From the NCBI GenBank assembly GCA_040219275.1, contig JAVJSU010000071.1, positions 78,679-142,678 on the forward strand: DNA of 64,000 nt, read 5' to 3'. Under the pieces are notes generated by a model, which saw only the letters and a program-made list of their open reading frames with translations, did no database searches and had not been told where the DNA came from. This DNA comes from JAVJSU01 sp040219275 (GTDB lineage Bacteria; Chloroflexota; Anaerolineae; Aggregatilineales; Phototrophicaceae). The position numbers and the translations under genes are program-made. Below are positions 25,142 through 32,848 of the stretch, one piece after another (position 1 is the stretch's first letter; each line of letters opens with the position of its first letter).

Positions 25142-26530
25142 ATGCTCACAATCGTTCAGGTTTTCGGTTTCGGCTTTGCGTTATGGCTCGGCGGTTATTT
25201 GATCGCCCGTGACCTCAGCGATTGGCGTTTACGGTTTGCCGGATTGGGATTAATCACTTACGCGCTCGGTCTCGGCATGGACGCACTCATCCCCCTTTCC
25301 ACCGATAACGCCACGTTGATCCATCTGCGCTGGTCATCCATCTTCTTGCCCTCGCTTTTCTGGTTCGGCACAATCGTGGAATCCTTACCGGAAAATTCCG
25401 CCATCCGTCACCGTTTACCGTCGGCATGGCGCACTGGTCTATTGATTTTCGCCCTCATTGTGTTCATTATCGGCGCAGGCACAAACTTCATCCTCACCTT
25501 CACCGCAAGCGATAGCACCGTACCCCGCATAAATATCGGTTATGCCGTCTTCGCCCTAACCGTCACCCTCCCCGCCGCAGTCGCTTTCTATCTGATGATT
25601 CGCCATTTCCGGCAATCCACCCCGCGCCCACCCTATACCCTACTCACGCTCATCACCGTATTATTCATGCTCGGTGTCTCGCTCATCGTCCTGCCGCTTG
25701 ATCTCTTTCCGTTGGAAATAACCGTTCTCGCCATCGAGTTTGACCTGCTCATACTAGGCATCCTCATCGCCTTTTTAGATGCCTTCGATCTCGGTGAATC
25801 CATCGTGCTCGATATGACGCGCTCCTTCGTCTTTTCAGGGATCGCCGCGCTCGGATTAGGCGGGCAAATCGCGCTGATTATGCTCACAACCGACGGCTTA
25901 ACCTTTACTGCGATGTTGCTCATCCTCACCCTCAGCGCCACCGGAATCCTGCTTGTCACCTTCGCCGCCCCGCTCCAAAATCTGTTGGATCAACTAGTAT
26001 TTTCTCGCTTCCCGCAGATTCAACAGGAACGCCGTGATCTCCGCGCCGCCACCATCGCCCTCGCCCGCAAATCATCCAACCCGCCCCTGCTCGATCTGGA
26101 CGACGACTCATTCACCCGCCTCACGCGCCGTACACTCAGCCATTACGGTGACCTGACCAAACTCGCCGCCAGCCCACTCACTCAATTGCCGATCATCACC
26201 ACCCGCATCGAACACCGCAACGCCCGTGATGATACCCTCGAACGCGCCACCGAACTCAAACGCTTATTGACAGAAAGCATCGCCCGCCTCAAACCCCTCG
26301 GTGACGATTCGTTCGGCACCTCCGACGAATGGCGCTACTACAACGCGCTTTATTTTCCCTATGTCATCGGCGTAAAACCCTATAGCCGCCGCCTAACGCT
26401 AGACGACCTCGACCCCGCCACCCGCGAAGCCCTCACATGGTTTCAAGCGCAAGTGCCGGAGCGCACCCTCTACAATTGGCAAAACGCCGCCGCATCCCTC
26501 ATCGCGCAAGATTTACGTGAGCGTGTTTAG
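25142..26530 (+). CDS. Polytopic membrane protein with C-terminal cytoplasmic domain
   Basis: 462 aa. About eight hydrophobic segments lie between residues 1 and 290 (for example 3-22, 30-50, 64-82, 98-120, 130-152, 162-185, 190-212, 230-285), followed by a soluble, Arg/Leu-rich tail of about 170 residues including FSRFPQIQQERRDLRAAT. The architecture resembles sensory 7TM modules of Chloroflexota kinases, but no kinase domain is present and I do not recognise a family. Coupled to the thioesterase by immediate adjacency. Confidence 0.65.
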   Translation: MLTIVQVFGFGFALWLGGYLIARDLSDWRLRFAGLGLITYALGLGMDALIPLSTDNATLIHLRWSSIFLPSLFWFGTIVESLPENSAIRHRLPSAWRTGLLIFALIVFIIGAGTNFILTFTASDSTVPRINIGYAVFALTVTLPAAVAFYLMIRHFRQSTPRPPYTLLTLITVLFMLGVSLIVLPLDLFPLEITVLAIEFDLLILGILIAFLDAFDLGESIVLDMTRSFVFSGIAALGLGGQIALIMLTTDGLTFTAMLLILTLSATGILLVTFAAPLQNLLDQLVFSRFPQIQQERRDLRAATIALARKSSNPPLLDLDDDSFTRLTRRTLSHYGDLTKLAASPLTQLPIITTRIEHRNARDDTLERATELKRLLTESIARLKPLGDDSFGTSDEWRYYNALYFPYVIGVKPYSRRLTLDDLDPATREALTWFQAQVPERTLYNWQNAAASLIAQDLRERV

Positions 26531-26592
26531 AACATTTGATTTGCATAAATGGGAAATTTTAATAATATATACATACATATGATAAGTTTTAA

Positions 26593-27804
26593 ATGGAATG
26601 CCTCATGCCTTCACCGAAATTTAAGTTATTTGGCGAGATAGACATACAAAATTACATTTCCAAAAAAAGGCAAGAAGTTACTAACGAAATCAAAAGTGCG
26701 GCTGAGAACCATATTCTTAATGTTAATGAAATTGACTATATCGCCCACTTAGTAAGCAAATATTCCATTGACCCTATCGTTATAGAGTTTGATAAAGTAT
26801 CAATCAGTGATTTTGAAGATACTATTAAAGACCGTCATGGAATATCATACCGCGTAACAAAAATTGTCTATCATCTTCCATTTTACGGAGACTCTCATTT
26901 ACTAAGATGTCAACCAAGTCATTATTTTTGGACCTCACATGAAGTATATATAAAAAACAATGAGCTATGTTTTGAAATAATTGCAGACAAAAATAATAGT
27001 GAGCGTACTCGAAAAGAATCCGAGGATATTAGGGATTCAATTAGTCAGTATATGAATTGGATTGCAGGTGATCTTAGTGCATACAATAATGAGCTTGAGG
27101 TATATATATCATCTAGCTTCAAGTATCGAAAAGATGAACTATTAAAGAAAAACGAGCTAATAGCTTCCCTTGGTGTTCCAATTAAGAAACGAAATAATCT
27201 CCCCTCAACGTTCGCAGTTCCAAGTGTCCGCAAAAGATTAAATATTCCTTCCAAACCTCAAGTTCACGAAAAAGGCTTTAAACCTGAGCCAACTTTGCCT
27301 AATGAAAATTATCAAGAAATTCTTAAAACAATATTTGATGTCGGCAAAAACATTGAACGCCTACCCTCAATTTACGAGAACAAAAATGAAGAAGGGTTGA
27401 GGGATTACTTCTTACTTGCTCTTGGAACAGTGTTTGAGAAATCCACTACAGGCGAAACATTTAACAAATCAGGTAAAACGGATATTTTAATCAGGCACGA
27501 AAATTCCAACATCTTTGTTGCTGAATGTAAAATCTGGAAAGGAGAAAAAGGTTATCGGGATACCATCACACAACTGCTTGGTTACCTTACATGGAGAGAC
27601 TCAAAAACCGCAGTAATTATGTTTGTAAAAAACAAAGATTTAAGTAACGTTTTTGCTAAAGTAGAAGAAGTTACACCCCAACACTCCAACTATTTAGGTT
27701 TTGAAGGCAAACATGATGATGGTTGGTATAAGTACCGCTTTCACATCAACGGTGACAGAAATCGTGAAGTAAAAACCTCTGTGCTCCTGTTCCACTTACC
27801 GTAG
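26593..27804 (+). CDS. PD-(D/E)XK-type nuclease-like protein, AT-rich (likely acquired)
   Basis: 403 aa, cytoplasmic. Residues about 250-395 carry a restriction-nuclease core: KSGKTDILIRHENSNIFVAE followed by CKIWKG, giving Asp and Glu-x-Lys of the PD-(D/E)XK active site, and a QLLGYLTWRD helix. The N-terminal 240 residues are unrecognised. The gene and its flanks are visibly more AT-rich than the surrounding DNA, with codons such as AAT, ATA and TTT dominating, which suggests horizontal transfer. Two starts are possible (26593 and the ATG at 26605); neither has a good ribosome-binding site. Role may be defence or DNA repair. Confidence 0.75.
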   Translation: MECLMPSPKFKLFGEIDIQNYISKKRQEVTNEIKSAAENHILNVNEIDYIAHLVSKYSIDPIVIEFDKVSISDFEDTIKDRHGISYRVTKIVYHLPFYGDSHLLRCQPSHYFWTSHEVYIKNNELCFEIIADKNNSERTRKESEDIRDSISQYMNWIAGDLSAYNNELEVYISSSFKYRKDELLKKNELIASLGVPIKKRNNLPSTFAVPSVRKRLNIPSKPQVHEKGFKPEPTLPNENYQEILKTIFDVGKNIERLPSIYENKNEEGLRDYFLLALGTVFEKSTTGETFNKSGKTDILIRHENSNIFVAECKIWKGEKGYRDTITQLLGYLTWRDSKTAVIMFVKNKDLSNVFAKVEEVTPQHSNYLGFEGKHDDGWYKYRFHINGDRNREVKTSVLLFHLP

Positions 27805-27889
27805 CTGACCAACTGACAAGCTGACTAACTGACCCGCTGAAATACTAAAACTGGCAGTAAATGGCAGTACTTTTCGTGGTGATGGCAGT
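27804..27889. repeat. Tandem CTGAC words and phased TGGCAGT motifs
   Basis: GCTGACC, AACTGAC, AAGCTGAC, TAACTGAC and CCGCTGA follow one another at 7- to 8-base spacing (27804-27840). Then TGGCAGT appears at 27852, 27862 and 27883, spaced 10 and 21 bases, one and two helical turns. They lie before the membrane protein gene at 27941. Confidence 0.55.
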
Positions 27890-27940
27890 GCCTTTTCCCC
27901 TATGCTGAGGATATTGACAGGCACTAAAGGAGCTATCCTC

Positions 27941-28429
27941 ATGCAAAACACAAAAAGCCTTAATTTCTGGACGAACGTCTTACTTGTAATGGCAGATTTC
28001 ACCATCGTCTTCGGTCTGCTGATGGTCTTTTCTCCAGACTTCTTCCGTGATCTCATGTTCCGCATCTATACCGACTTCTTCTATACGGAAGGCACCTATG
28101 CCACCCTCTCCAGCGCGGACATCAATTTTCAGGCGGTCTTCTACGGGGTCGCGGGTGGGGTGATGATCGGCTGGGCAGTCTCAATGCTGTTCATCATTCA
28201 CATCCCCTTCCGCCGTGGCGAAAAATGGGCGTGGCTCGCGCTAGATGCCAGTCTAATATCATGGTTCGTGCTGGATACCTACGCCTCCATTCGCTTCGGC
28301 ATGAGCATCAACGCCCTGCTGAATGTCGGCTTCTTGATTTTGTTCGCCATCCCGCTTGCCGCCACCTATCGTCACTTCTTCGGCGAAACCGCCCCCATCC
28401 CCGCCCACACATCCCAGCAAACGGCGTAA
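27941..28429 (+). CDS. Small four-helix membrane protein
   Basis: 162 aa. The ATG at 27941 has AAAGGAG eight bases upstream; an in-frame reading from 27902 lacks that support. Four membrane helices lie at about 9-30 (FWTNVLLVMADFTIVFGLLM), 62-85, 96-115 and 120-140, with short loops; the GVAGGVMIGWAVSMLFIIHI helix is Gly-rich. No family recognised. A strong hairpin terminator follows at 28437. Confidence 0.7.
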   Translation: MQNTKSLNFWTNVLLVMADFTIVFGLLMVFSPDFFRDLMFRIYTDFFYTEGTYATLSSADINFQAVFYGVAGGVMIGWAVSMLFIIHIPFRRGEKWAWLALDASLISWFVLDTYASIRFGMSINALLNVGFLILFAIPLAATYRHFFGETAPIPAHTSQQTA

Positions 28430-28436
28430 CGAAAAA

Positions 28437-28466
28437 GGGAGCACAAGGGTGTGCTCCCTACAATTT
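28437..28466 (+). terminator. Rho-independent terminator
   Basis: GGGAGCAC pairs with GTGCTCCC around AAGGGT, followed by TACAATTTTA. It separates the rightward membrane-protein gene from the convergent amidohydrolase gene. Confidence 0.75.
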
Positions 28467-28495
28467 TACTTTGAATCAAACAGTTCGCTTCGTCG

Positions 28496-29746
28496 CTAAT
28501 ACCGCTCCGCCAGCAACAACACCGTCTGCAAAAGCGCATTCGCACCCTGCACAATGCTCTCCCAGCGCGTGAATTCTTTCGGACTATGGCTAATCCCGCC
28601 CACCGACGGAATAAAAATCATGCCGGTTGGCGTAAACGTGCTCAATGTTTGTGCATCATGTCCCGCATAGCTGATTAGCCGTGTATAACTCAAATTGGCG
28701 CTTTTACACGCTTGCTCAATCACTTCCACAAGCGGTTCCGGCAACATCGCGGCGGGCATGTGCTTAATCAACCGATGCTTCACCGTCAGCCCATGCGTCT
28801 GCGCCACATGCTCGGCGAGTTCAACCGCTCTGTCTCGCCATGTATCAATGATTGTTTCGTCTGTGTGTCTAAACTCTACGCCGAGGATGGCTTTATCAGG
28901 AATGATGTTAAACGCGCCGGGGGAAACATTGATGCTACCACAATTAAACATGCCGTCAGTAAACTCAGTTCGCCACAATCGATGTGCTTCGGTAACAAAC
29001 TCCGCCGCACCCAGCAACGCATCCCGCCGATCATGAATGTCCGTCGTGCCGGAGTGCGAGGCTTGCCCGTGAAAGGTGATTTCATAGTTACATCGTCCCA
29101 CAATGCCCGTCACCACACCAATGTCAACATTCGAGCGATCTAACCGGAACCCCTGCTCAATATGCAATTCCAGATAGCCCGCGACACTTTCAGGATTACG
29201 CCGCGCTTTATGGGCATCCATCGGGCGAATCCCTGCGCGGAACAACGCCGCACGGAATGGACCGTAATCGACATCTTTCTCGTTCGCATAATTTTGATCG
29301 AGCTTGCCCGTCAATCCACGACTGCCAAATAGCGATTGCCAGCATCCTTCTTCGTCCGTGAAATCAATCGCTTCCAGATGAAATGGCAACGCAATCCCCG
29401 CTTCTTTAATCACCCGCAAACATTCCAGCGCCGCCAATATCCCCACCGACCCATCATACTTGCCACCGTTCGGCACGGTATCCATATGTGAACCGAGGAT
29501 CAACGTCTTCGCATGGGGATCATCAGAAAATAAAACGCCGCTCAGATTACCTGCATCATCATCACGCAGTTGTAATCCGGCGGCATCCACACGATCAGCG
29601 AACCATGCCCGCGCTTGCAAATCTTCATTAGAGAGCGCAAGACGGTTCACCCCGCCGTCAACAGTCGCGCCAATTTCGGCAAGCTCTTCAAAATCCTGCT
29701 TTAAACGACTTTCGTTAACACCTATCATTTCCCACGTCATAAGCAT
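28496..29746 (-). CDS. M20-family amidase (allantoate amidohydrolase / N-carbamoyl-amino-acid hydrolase)
   Basis: 416 aa, cytoplasmic, two-metal aminoacylase fold. Metal-site motifs: ILGSHMDTVPNGGKYDGSVG (His87, Asp89, Asp98) and AIDFTDEEGCW (Glu132-Glu133, catalytic base and ligand); the later YLELHIEQG carries a further His/Glu pair and TFHGQASHSGTT the dimerisation-domain His. These are typical of the hydantoinase/carbamoylase group that opens carbamoyl or allantoate groups in purine or hydantoin breakdown. Several Met codons occur at the N-terminus (1, 3 and 7); the true start is uncertain. No purine genes are adjacent. Confidence 0.88.
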   Translation of the reverse strand: MLMTWEMIGVNESRLKQDFEELAEIGATVDGGVNRLALSNEDLQARAWFADRVDAAGLQLRDDDAGNLSGVLFSDDPHAKTLILGSHMDTVPNGGKYDGSVGILAALECLRVIKEAGIALPFHLEAIDFTDEEGCWQSLFGSRGLTGKLDQNYANEKDVDYGPFRAALFRAGIRPMDAHKARRNPESVAGYLELHIEQGFRLDRSNVDIGVVTGIVGRCNYEITFHGQASHSGTTDIHDRRDALLGAAEFVTEAHRLWRTEFTDGMFNCGSINVSPGAFNIIPDKAILGVEFRHTDETIIDTWRDRAVELAEHVAQTHGLTVKHRLIKHMPAAMLPEPLVEVIEQACKSANLSYTRLISYAGHDAQTLSTFTPTGMIFIPSVGGISHSPKEFTRWESIVQGANALLQTVLLLAERY

Positions 29747-29883
29747 AAATCACACGCCATTTTTATATCATAGTACACACATTCAATTGGCGGGCAATTA
29801 TACCAACCTAACACAAAATTGCGATGTTTTGTTTGCAAAATGTACAAAATTAATACGTTTAGCCATCCCCTACACGATTCGCT

Positions 29884-29900
29884 CCCCCAGTTATTGGGGG
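29884..29900. promoter_or_regulatory. Perfect inverted repeat in divergent promoter region
   Basis: CCCCCA-GTTAT-TGGGGG, in an otherwise AT-rich divergent gap between the amidohydrolase and NfeD genes, 30 bases upstream of a TATAAT at 29933-29938. It could be an operator or an RNA hairpin; no T tail follows. Confidence 0.4.
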
Positions 29901-29979
29901 ATTCAATTTATCAGCCACACCCATTTTGACTGTATAATAAAGATGACCGTCCGTTGTTATAACACGGTGGAATAAACCT

Positions 29980-30684
29980 ATGTTTGATTTAACGTTAATT
30001 GACCCGAACATTATTTTTCTTGTTTTTGTATTTGGTTTGTGGACAGGCGTAACCGCCGCTTATGTCACCGGAAGTGGTGTGCTGGAATTCATCGCACTCG
30101 GCACGGTGGGCTTAAGCATCCTCGTCATGACTCAGATGAGCACCAGTTGGCTCGCTGTCATGGCGATTGTCATCGGCATTTGTGGCTTCCTCATCACACC
30201 CTTCATCAAACGCGAATACGCCCCCTATGCGCTCATCGGTTTGGGCTTGCAGGCAATCGGTGGATTTTTCCTGTTCGGCGCGGGCGGAGTGTCACCACTC
30301 ATCCTCGCACTGACCACCATCACACCCTTCGCCTACTACTATTTTGCCCTCATCCCGCTGATGGACAAAATGCGAGAAACACCGTCCGCCTCCCGTGATG
30401 AGCTACTCGTCGGTAAGCGTGGTCGCGTCATGATGCCCCTCGATCCTATCGGCACCGTCAACGTCGAAAGCGAAATGTGGACAGCCATAAGCGAAGACGA
30501 ATATGCAGAAGCCGGACGCGAAGTGATCGTCGTCGCCCGTGAAGGCTTAAAACTCATCGTCGAACCACTCAAGCTGAAAAACGATTCGCATGAATTCGCC
30601 TCACACATTAACAGCGAACATGACGAACTCAATACAGATACAGAAACGCCCAACGGCTTCAACCATCAACCGCTTGAGCAATAA
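29980..30684 (+). CDS. NfeD-like membrane protein
   Basis: 234 aa. Membrane helices at about 10-30, 34-50, 57-75, 80-100 and 105-125 are followed by an OB-fold domain at about 140-200: LVGKRGRVMMPLDPIGTVNV and WTAISEDEYAEAGREVIVV. This is the short NfeD form without the ClpP-like protease. NfeD proteins pair with SPFH/slipin proteins in membrane microdomain quality control, and a slipin gene follows at 30853. A GC-rich repeat with a T run lies between them and might terminate part of the transcript. Confidence 0.88.
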   Translation: MFDLTLIDPNIIFLVFVFGLWTGVTAAYVTGSGVLEFIALGTVGLSILVMTQMSTSWLAVMAIVIGICGFLITPFIKREYAPYALIGLGLQAIGGFFLFGAGGVSPLILALTTITPFAYYYFALIPLMDKMRETPSASRDELLVGKRGRVMMPLDPIGTVNVESEMWTAISEDEYAEAGREVIVVAREGLKLIVEPLKLKNDSHEFASHINSEHDELNTDTETPNGFNHQPLEQ

Positions 30685-30696
30685 CAAGACAGGACG

Positions 30697-30780
30697 TAAA
30701 AGTCCCTCCTTGCGAATCAGGAGTGTCTACGCCCATAAGCGGGGAGGGATTTAGGGAGGGGATTTTTTTCAGTGCTAATA
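30697..30780. repeat. GC-rich hairpin repeat, type 2, copy 1
   Basis: Begins TAAAAGTCCCTCCTTGCGAA and ends GCGGGGAGGGATTTAGGGAG; between these lies a 20-base insert not present in copy 2 (32343-32387). The arms CCCTCC and GGAGGG can pair. The element ends in GGGGATTTTTTTC and may act as a terminator for NfeD. Confidence 0.65.
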
Positions 30781-30852
30781 TATCCCCTCATCCCAAATAA
30801 ACTAACCAACTAAAACCAGAAGCTAACCGCAAACTATCAAGGAGCAAAACTC

Positions 30853-31815
30853 GTGGAAACCACTTTAGTCATCGGAATTGTCGTCTTTTTGGTGATCGTC
30901 TGGTTACTCACCAGCGTCATCCGCGTCGTGCCACAATATGATCGGCTCGTCGTCCTCTTCTTCGGGAAGTTCTCCGGCGTGCGTGGACCCGGACTTGTGA
31001 TTATCCTGCCGTTCTTCGAGAAAGCCATCAAGGTGGATACCCGTGAACGCTTCCTTGATATTCCGGCACAAACCGCCATCACGCAAGACAACGCGCCCAT
31101 CGCCATCGACTTTCTCGTCTACTACCGCGTGACTGATCCGCGCCTTTCGGTGCTCGAAGTCGAAAATGTGGTCGGTGCGGCGGTTAACCTTGCCACCACC
31201 AACTTACGCGCTGTCATCGGTGACATCAGCCTTGACGATGTGCTCTCAAAGCGTGAACGCATCAACGATACGCTCCGCATGAAGCTCGATTCCGAAACCG
31301 AACGCTGGGGCTTAAAAATCACTACCGTGGAAATCCGCGAGATCGAGCCACCGCGTGAAGTGCAGGATGCCATGAATCGCCAGATGACCGCCGAACGTGA
31401 GCGCCGTGCCGCCGTCACCCGCGCCAGTGGTGAACGTGAAGCCGCCATTACCGTCGCCGAAGGGGATAAGCAATCCGCCGTGCTCCGTGCAGAAGGTCAG
31501 AAGCAATCCGCCATTCTGGAAGCAGAAGGTCAGCGTCAATCGCAATTGCTGAAAGCGCAGGGCTATGCCAAGGCGCTGGAAGCCATCTATCAGGATGCCA
31601 AAAACATCGACGACAAAACCATGCTGTTGCAATATCTCGATACCCTGCGGACAATCGGCGAAAGTGGCTCAACCAAGTTCGTCCTGCCGATGGAAATCAC
31701 CAACATGATGCAACAATTCGCCACCGCGTTCGTCCGCAACGAGGCGATGGACACCGCCCAACAGCAAAACGGTCACGCCACGCCCAAACGCATCAGCGAA
31801 GACAGCGACGTATAA
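30853..31815 (+). CDS. Slipin / SPFH (band 7) family membrane protein
   Basis: 320 aa. GTG start with AAGGAG eight to nine bases upstream. One N-terminal membrane helix (about 3-25), then the SPFH domain (about 25-190: VPQYDRLVVLFFGKFSGVRG, DTRERFLDIPAQTAITQDNA, NTGL-type stretch replaced here by VVGAAVNLATTNLRAVIGDI), and a long Ala/Glu/Gln coiled coil (AERERRAAVTRASGEREAAI, repeated SAVLRAEGQKQ and SAILEAEGQRQ units). Oligomerises at the membrane and scaffolds proteolysis or lipid domains, usually with the adjacent NfeD. The C-terminus is a short polar tail. Confidence 0.93.
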   Translation: METTLVIGIVVFLVIVWLLTSVIRVVPQYDRLVVLFFGKFSGVRGPGLVIILPFFEKAIKVDTRERFLDIPAQTAITQDNAPIAIDFLVYYRVTDPRLSVLEVENVVGAAVNLATTNLRAVIGDISLDDVLSKRERINDTLRMKLDSETERWGLKITTVEIREIEPPREVQDAMNRQMTAERERRAAVTRASGEREAAITVAEGDKQSAVLRAEGQKQSAILEAEGQRQSQLLKAQGYAKALEAIYQDAKNIDDKTMLLQYLDTLRTIGESGSTKFVLPMEITNMMQQFATAFVRNEAMDTAQQQNGHATPKRISEDSDV

Positions 31816-31838
31816 CCGGGTCAAAAGTCAAAATCACT

Positions 31839-31870
31839 GTAGGGGCGATCCTGTTAGGTCGCCCTTTTTT
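31839..31870. repeat. Dispersed palindrome, copy 5 (terminator-like)
   Basis: Arms GGGCGATCCT and AGGTCGCCC with one bulged T, followed by CTTTTTTG. Located 24 bases after the slipin stop, so it can act as a rho-independent terminator. Confidence 0.8.
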
Positions 31871-31903
31871 GTTAAATAGCTGAATGTCTGGAGGTTCTAA
31901 ATC

Positions 31904-32281
31904 ATGGGTGACACTGGTACACGTCAAATTACCGTAGAACAAAACGAATACTTATGGCGTTTCCGCGATGTTTATAATGATGACATGCACGGAAAACTCG
32001 TGATTTATAGCGCCAATCATAAAGGCGGACATCTTGAGATTTATTTCACCTTTAATGACCACCAACATCACTTCCCTCAAGGGACGACCGAAGTTTATAA
32101 ATGGACGGGTGAAAAAGGCATAATGTTTTTTCAGCCTGTTATAGCATTACGTATCATTCGACACGCCCGACGAGAACTAAACTGGCATCCCGCTCCTCAC
32201 ACCGCACCAATGCTCATCACAGATGGCTATCAACTCTTAAAAAACCTCGGCTACGAACCTGTCCCGCATCCTTCTGAATAA
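31904..32281 (+). CDS. Hypothetical protein
   Basis: 125 aa, cytoplasmic, without recognised domain. It contains NEYLWRFRDVYNDDMHGKLV and a His-rich stretch FNDHQHHFPQGTTEVYKW, then a helix RIIRHARRELNWHPAPHTAP. TCTGGAGGT lies before the ATG at the usual distance, which supports expression. The size and the basic middle portion are compatible with a small enzyme or nucleic-acid-binding protein, but nothing decides. It follows slipin on the same strand after a terminator-like repeat. Confidence 0.55.
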   Translation: MGDTGTRQITVEQNEYLWRFRDVYNDDMHGKLVIYSANHKGGHLEIYFTFNDHQHHFPQGTTEVYKWTGEKGIMFFQPVIALRIIRHARRELNWHPAPHTAPMLITDGYQLLKNLGYEPVPHPSE

Positions 32282-32342
32282 TAGAGAAAGCACACTTAGC
32301 CACCGGAATAACTTCAAATCTTGGACAGATCAAAAGGCGCGG

Positions 32343-32387
32343 TAAAGTCTCCCCTTGCGAAGCGGGGGGAGATTTAGAGGGGGGATT
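32343..32387. repeat. GC-rich hairpin repeat, type 2, copy 2
   Basis: TAAAGTCTCCCCTTGCGAA followed by GCGGGGGGAGATTTAGAGGG. CTCCCC and GGGGGGAG arms form a hairpin around TTGCGAAGC. Same element as 30697-30780 without the insert. Confidence 0.7.
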
Positions 32388-32410
32388 ATCATTCACTTTT
32401 CAAACCAAAC

Positions 32411-32611
32411 CCGACCATGCCAAGCGCCTTCCATCTAACATCTAAAATCTCTCATCTTTTATCTTTCACTCAGCACTTTTTTTCTAACCAAACTCGAACC
32501 AACAAAACAGAACTTTTGTGCTACAATACACAACCTGACCATATACAAAACCGACCATGCCCAACATCTATCGTCTAAAATCTATCGTCTTTTATCTTTT
32601 CACTCAGCACA
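32411..32611. repeat. Decayed direct duplication
   Basis: GACCATGCC...ATCTAAAATCTCTCATCTTT...CACTCAGCAC occurs twice, at 32411-32475 and 32552-32611, about 140 bases apart, with scattered substitutions. Each copy is itself full of ATCTAAAATCT-type words. Confidence 0.6.
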
Positions 32612-32645
32612 CATTGCTCTTTGCTCAGCACTTCACTGCCACTGT

Positions 32646-32751
32646 TGGCAGAAAAAAATTATTGCTTGGCGCTGGCAGCTCACGGGGAAAATATCGCCAA
32701 AATCTTGGCATTTCCGCCAATTTCATGGCAAAAACCGCCAGGTTACGCCAA
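32646..32751. repeat. Helically phased TGGC/GCCA array
   Basis: TGGC (either strand) begins at 32646, 32667, 32673, 32696, 32706, 32716, 32726, 32737 and 32747; from 32696 onward the interval is 10-11 bases for six units, with A or T tracts between them. Decamers read like CGCCAAAATC, TTGGCATTTC, CGCCAATTTC, ATGGCAAAAA. See the finding for this position. Confidence 0.65.
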
Positions 32752-32782
32752 TAAAAAAGCGACCACTTCATCGTGATCGCTT
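32751..32782 (-). terminator. Rho-independent terminator of prfA
   Basis: On the minus strand AAGCGATCAC pairs with GTGGTCGCTT (one U-G wobble) around GATGAA and runs into TTTTTTATTG. It lies past palindrome copy 6, about 67 bases from the prfA stop. Confidence 0.85.
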
Positions 32783-32814
32783 CTAAAATTCACCTTTAAT
32801 AAAAATTGGAAATT

Positions 32815-32839
32815 GTAGGGGCGACCTGCTAGGTCGCCC
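32815..32839. repeat. Dispersed intergenic palindrome, copy 6
   Basis: Identical in arms to copy 1: GGGCGACCT and AGGTCGCCC around GCT, preceded by GTAG, nine bases after the prfA stop. Confidence 0.85.
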
Positions 32840-32848
32840 ACCGATAAT

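Larger units (their letters stand above)
32282..32848. other. Repeat-rich convergent intergenic region
   Basis: About 570 bases without a gene, between two convergent genes. It carries the second GC-rich repeat (32343-32387), two copies of a decayed direct duplication (32411-32475 and 32552-32611, both starting GACCATGCC and ending TCACTCAGCAC), the phased TGGC/GCCA array (32646-32751), the prfA terminator (32751-32782) and palindrome copy 6 (32815-32839). A 65-codon open frame at 32557 is made of these repeats and is not a gene. Confidence 0.7.

Noticed and set aside
32696..32751. TTGGCA motifs as sigma54 -24 boxes
   Set aside because: The -12 TTGC element is not at the right distance, and the array lies between convergent genes.
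32557..32754. Open frame of 65 codons beginning MPNIYRLKS
   Set aside because: It is made entirely of the decayed direct duplication and the phased decamer array.
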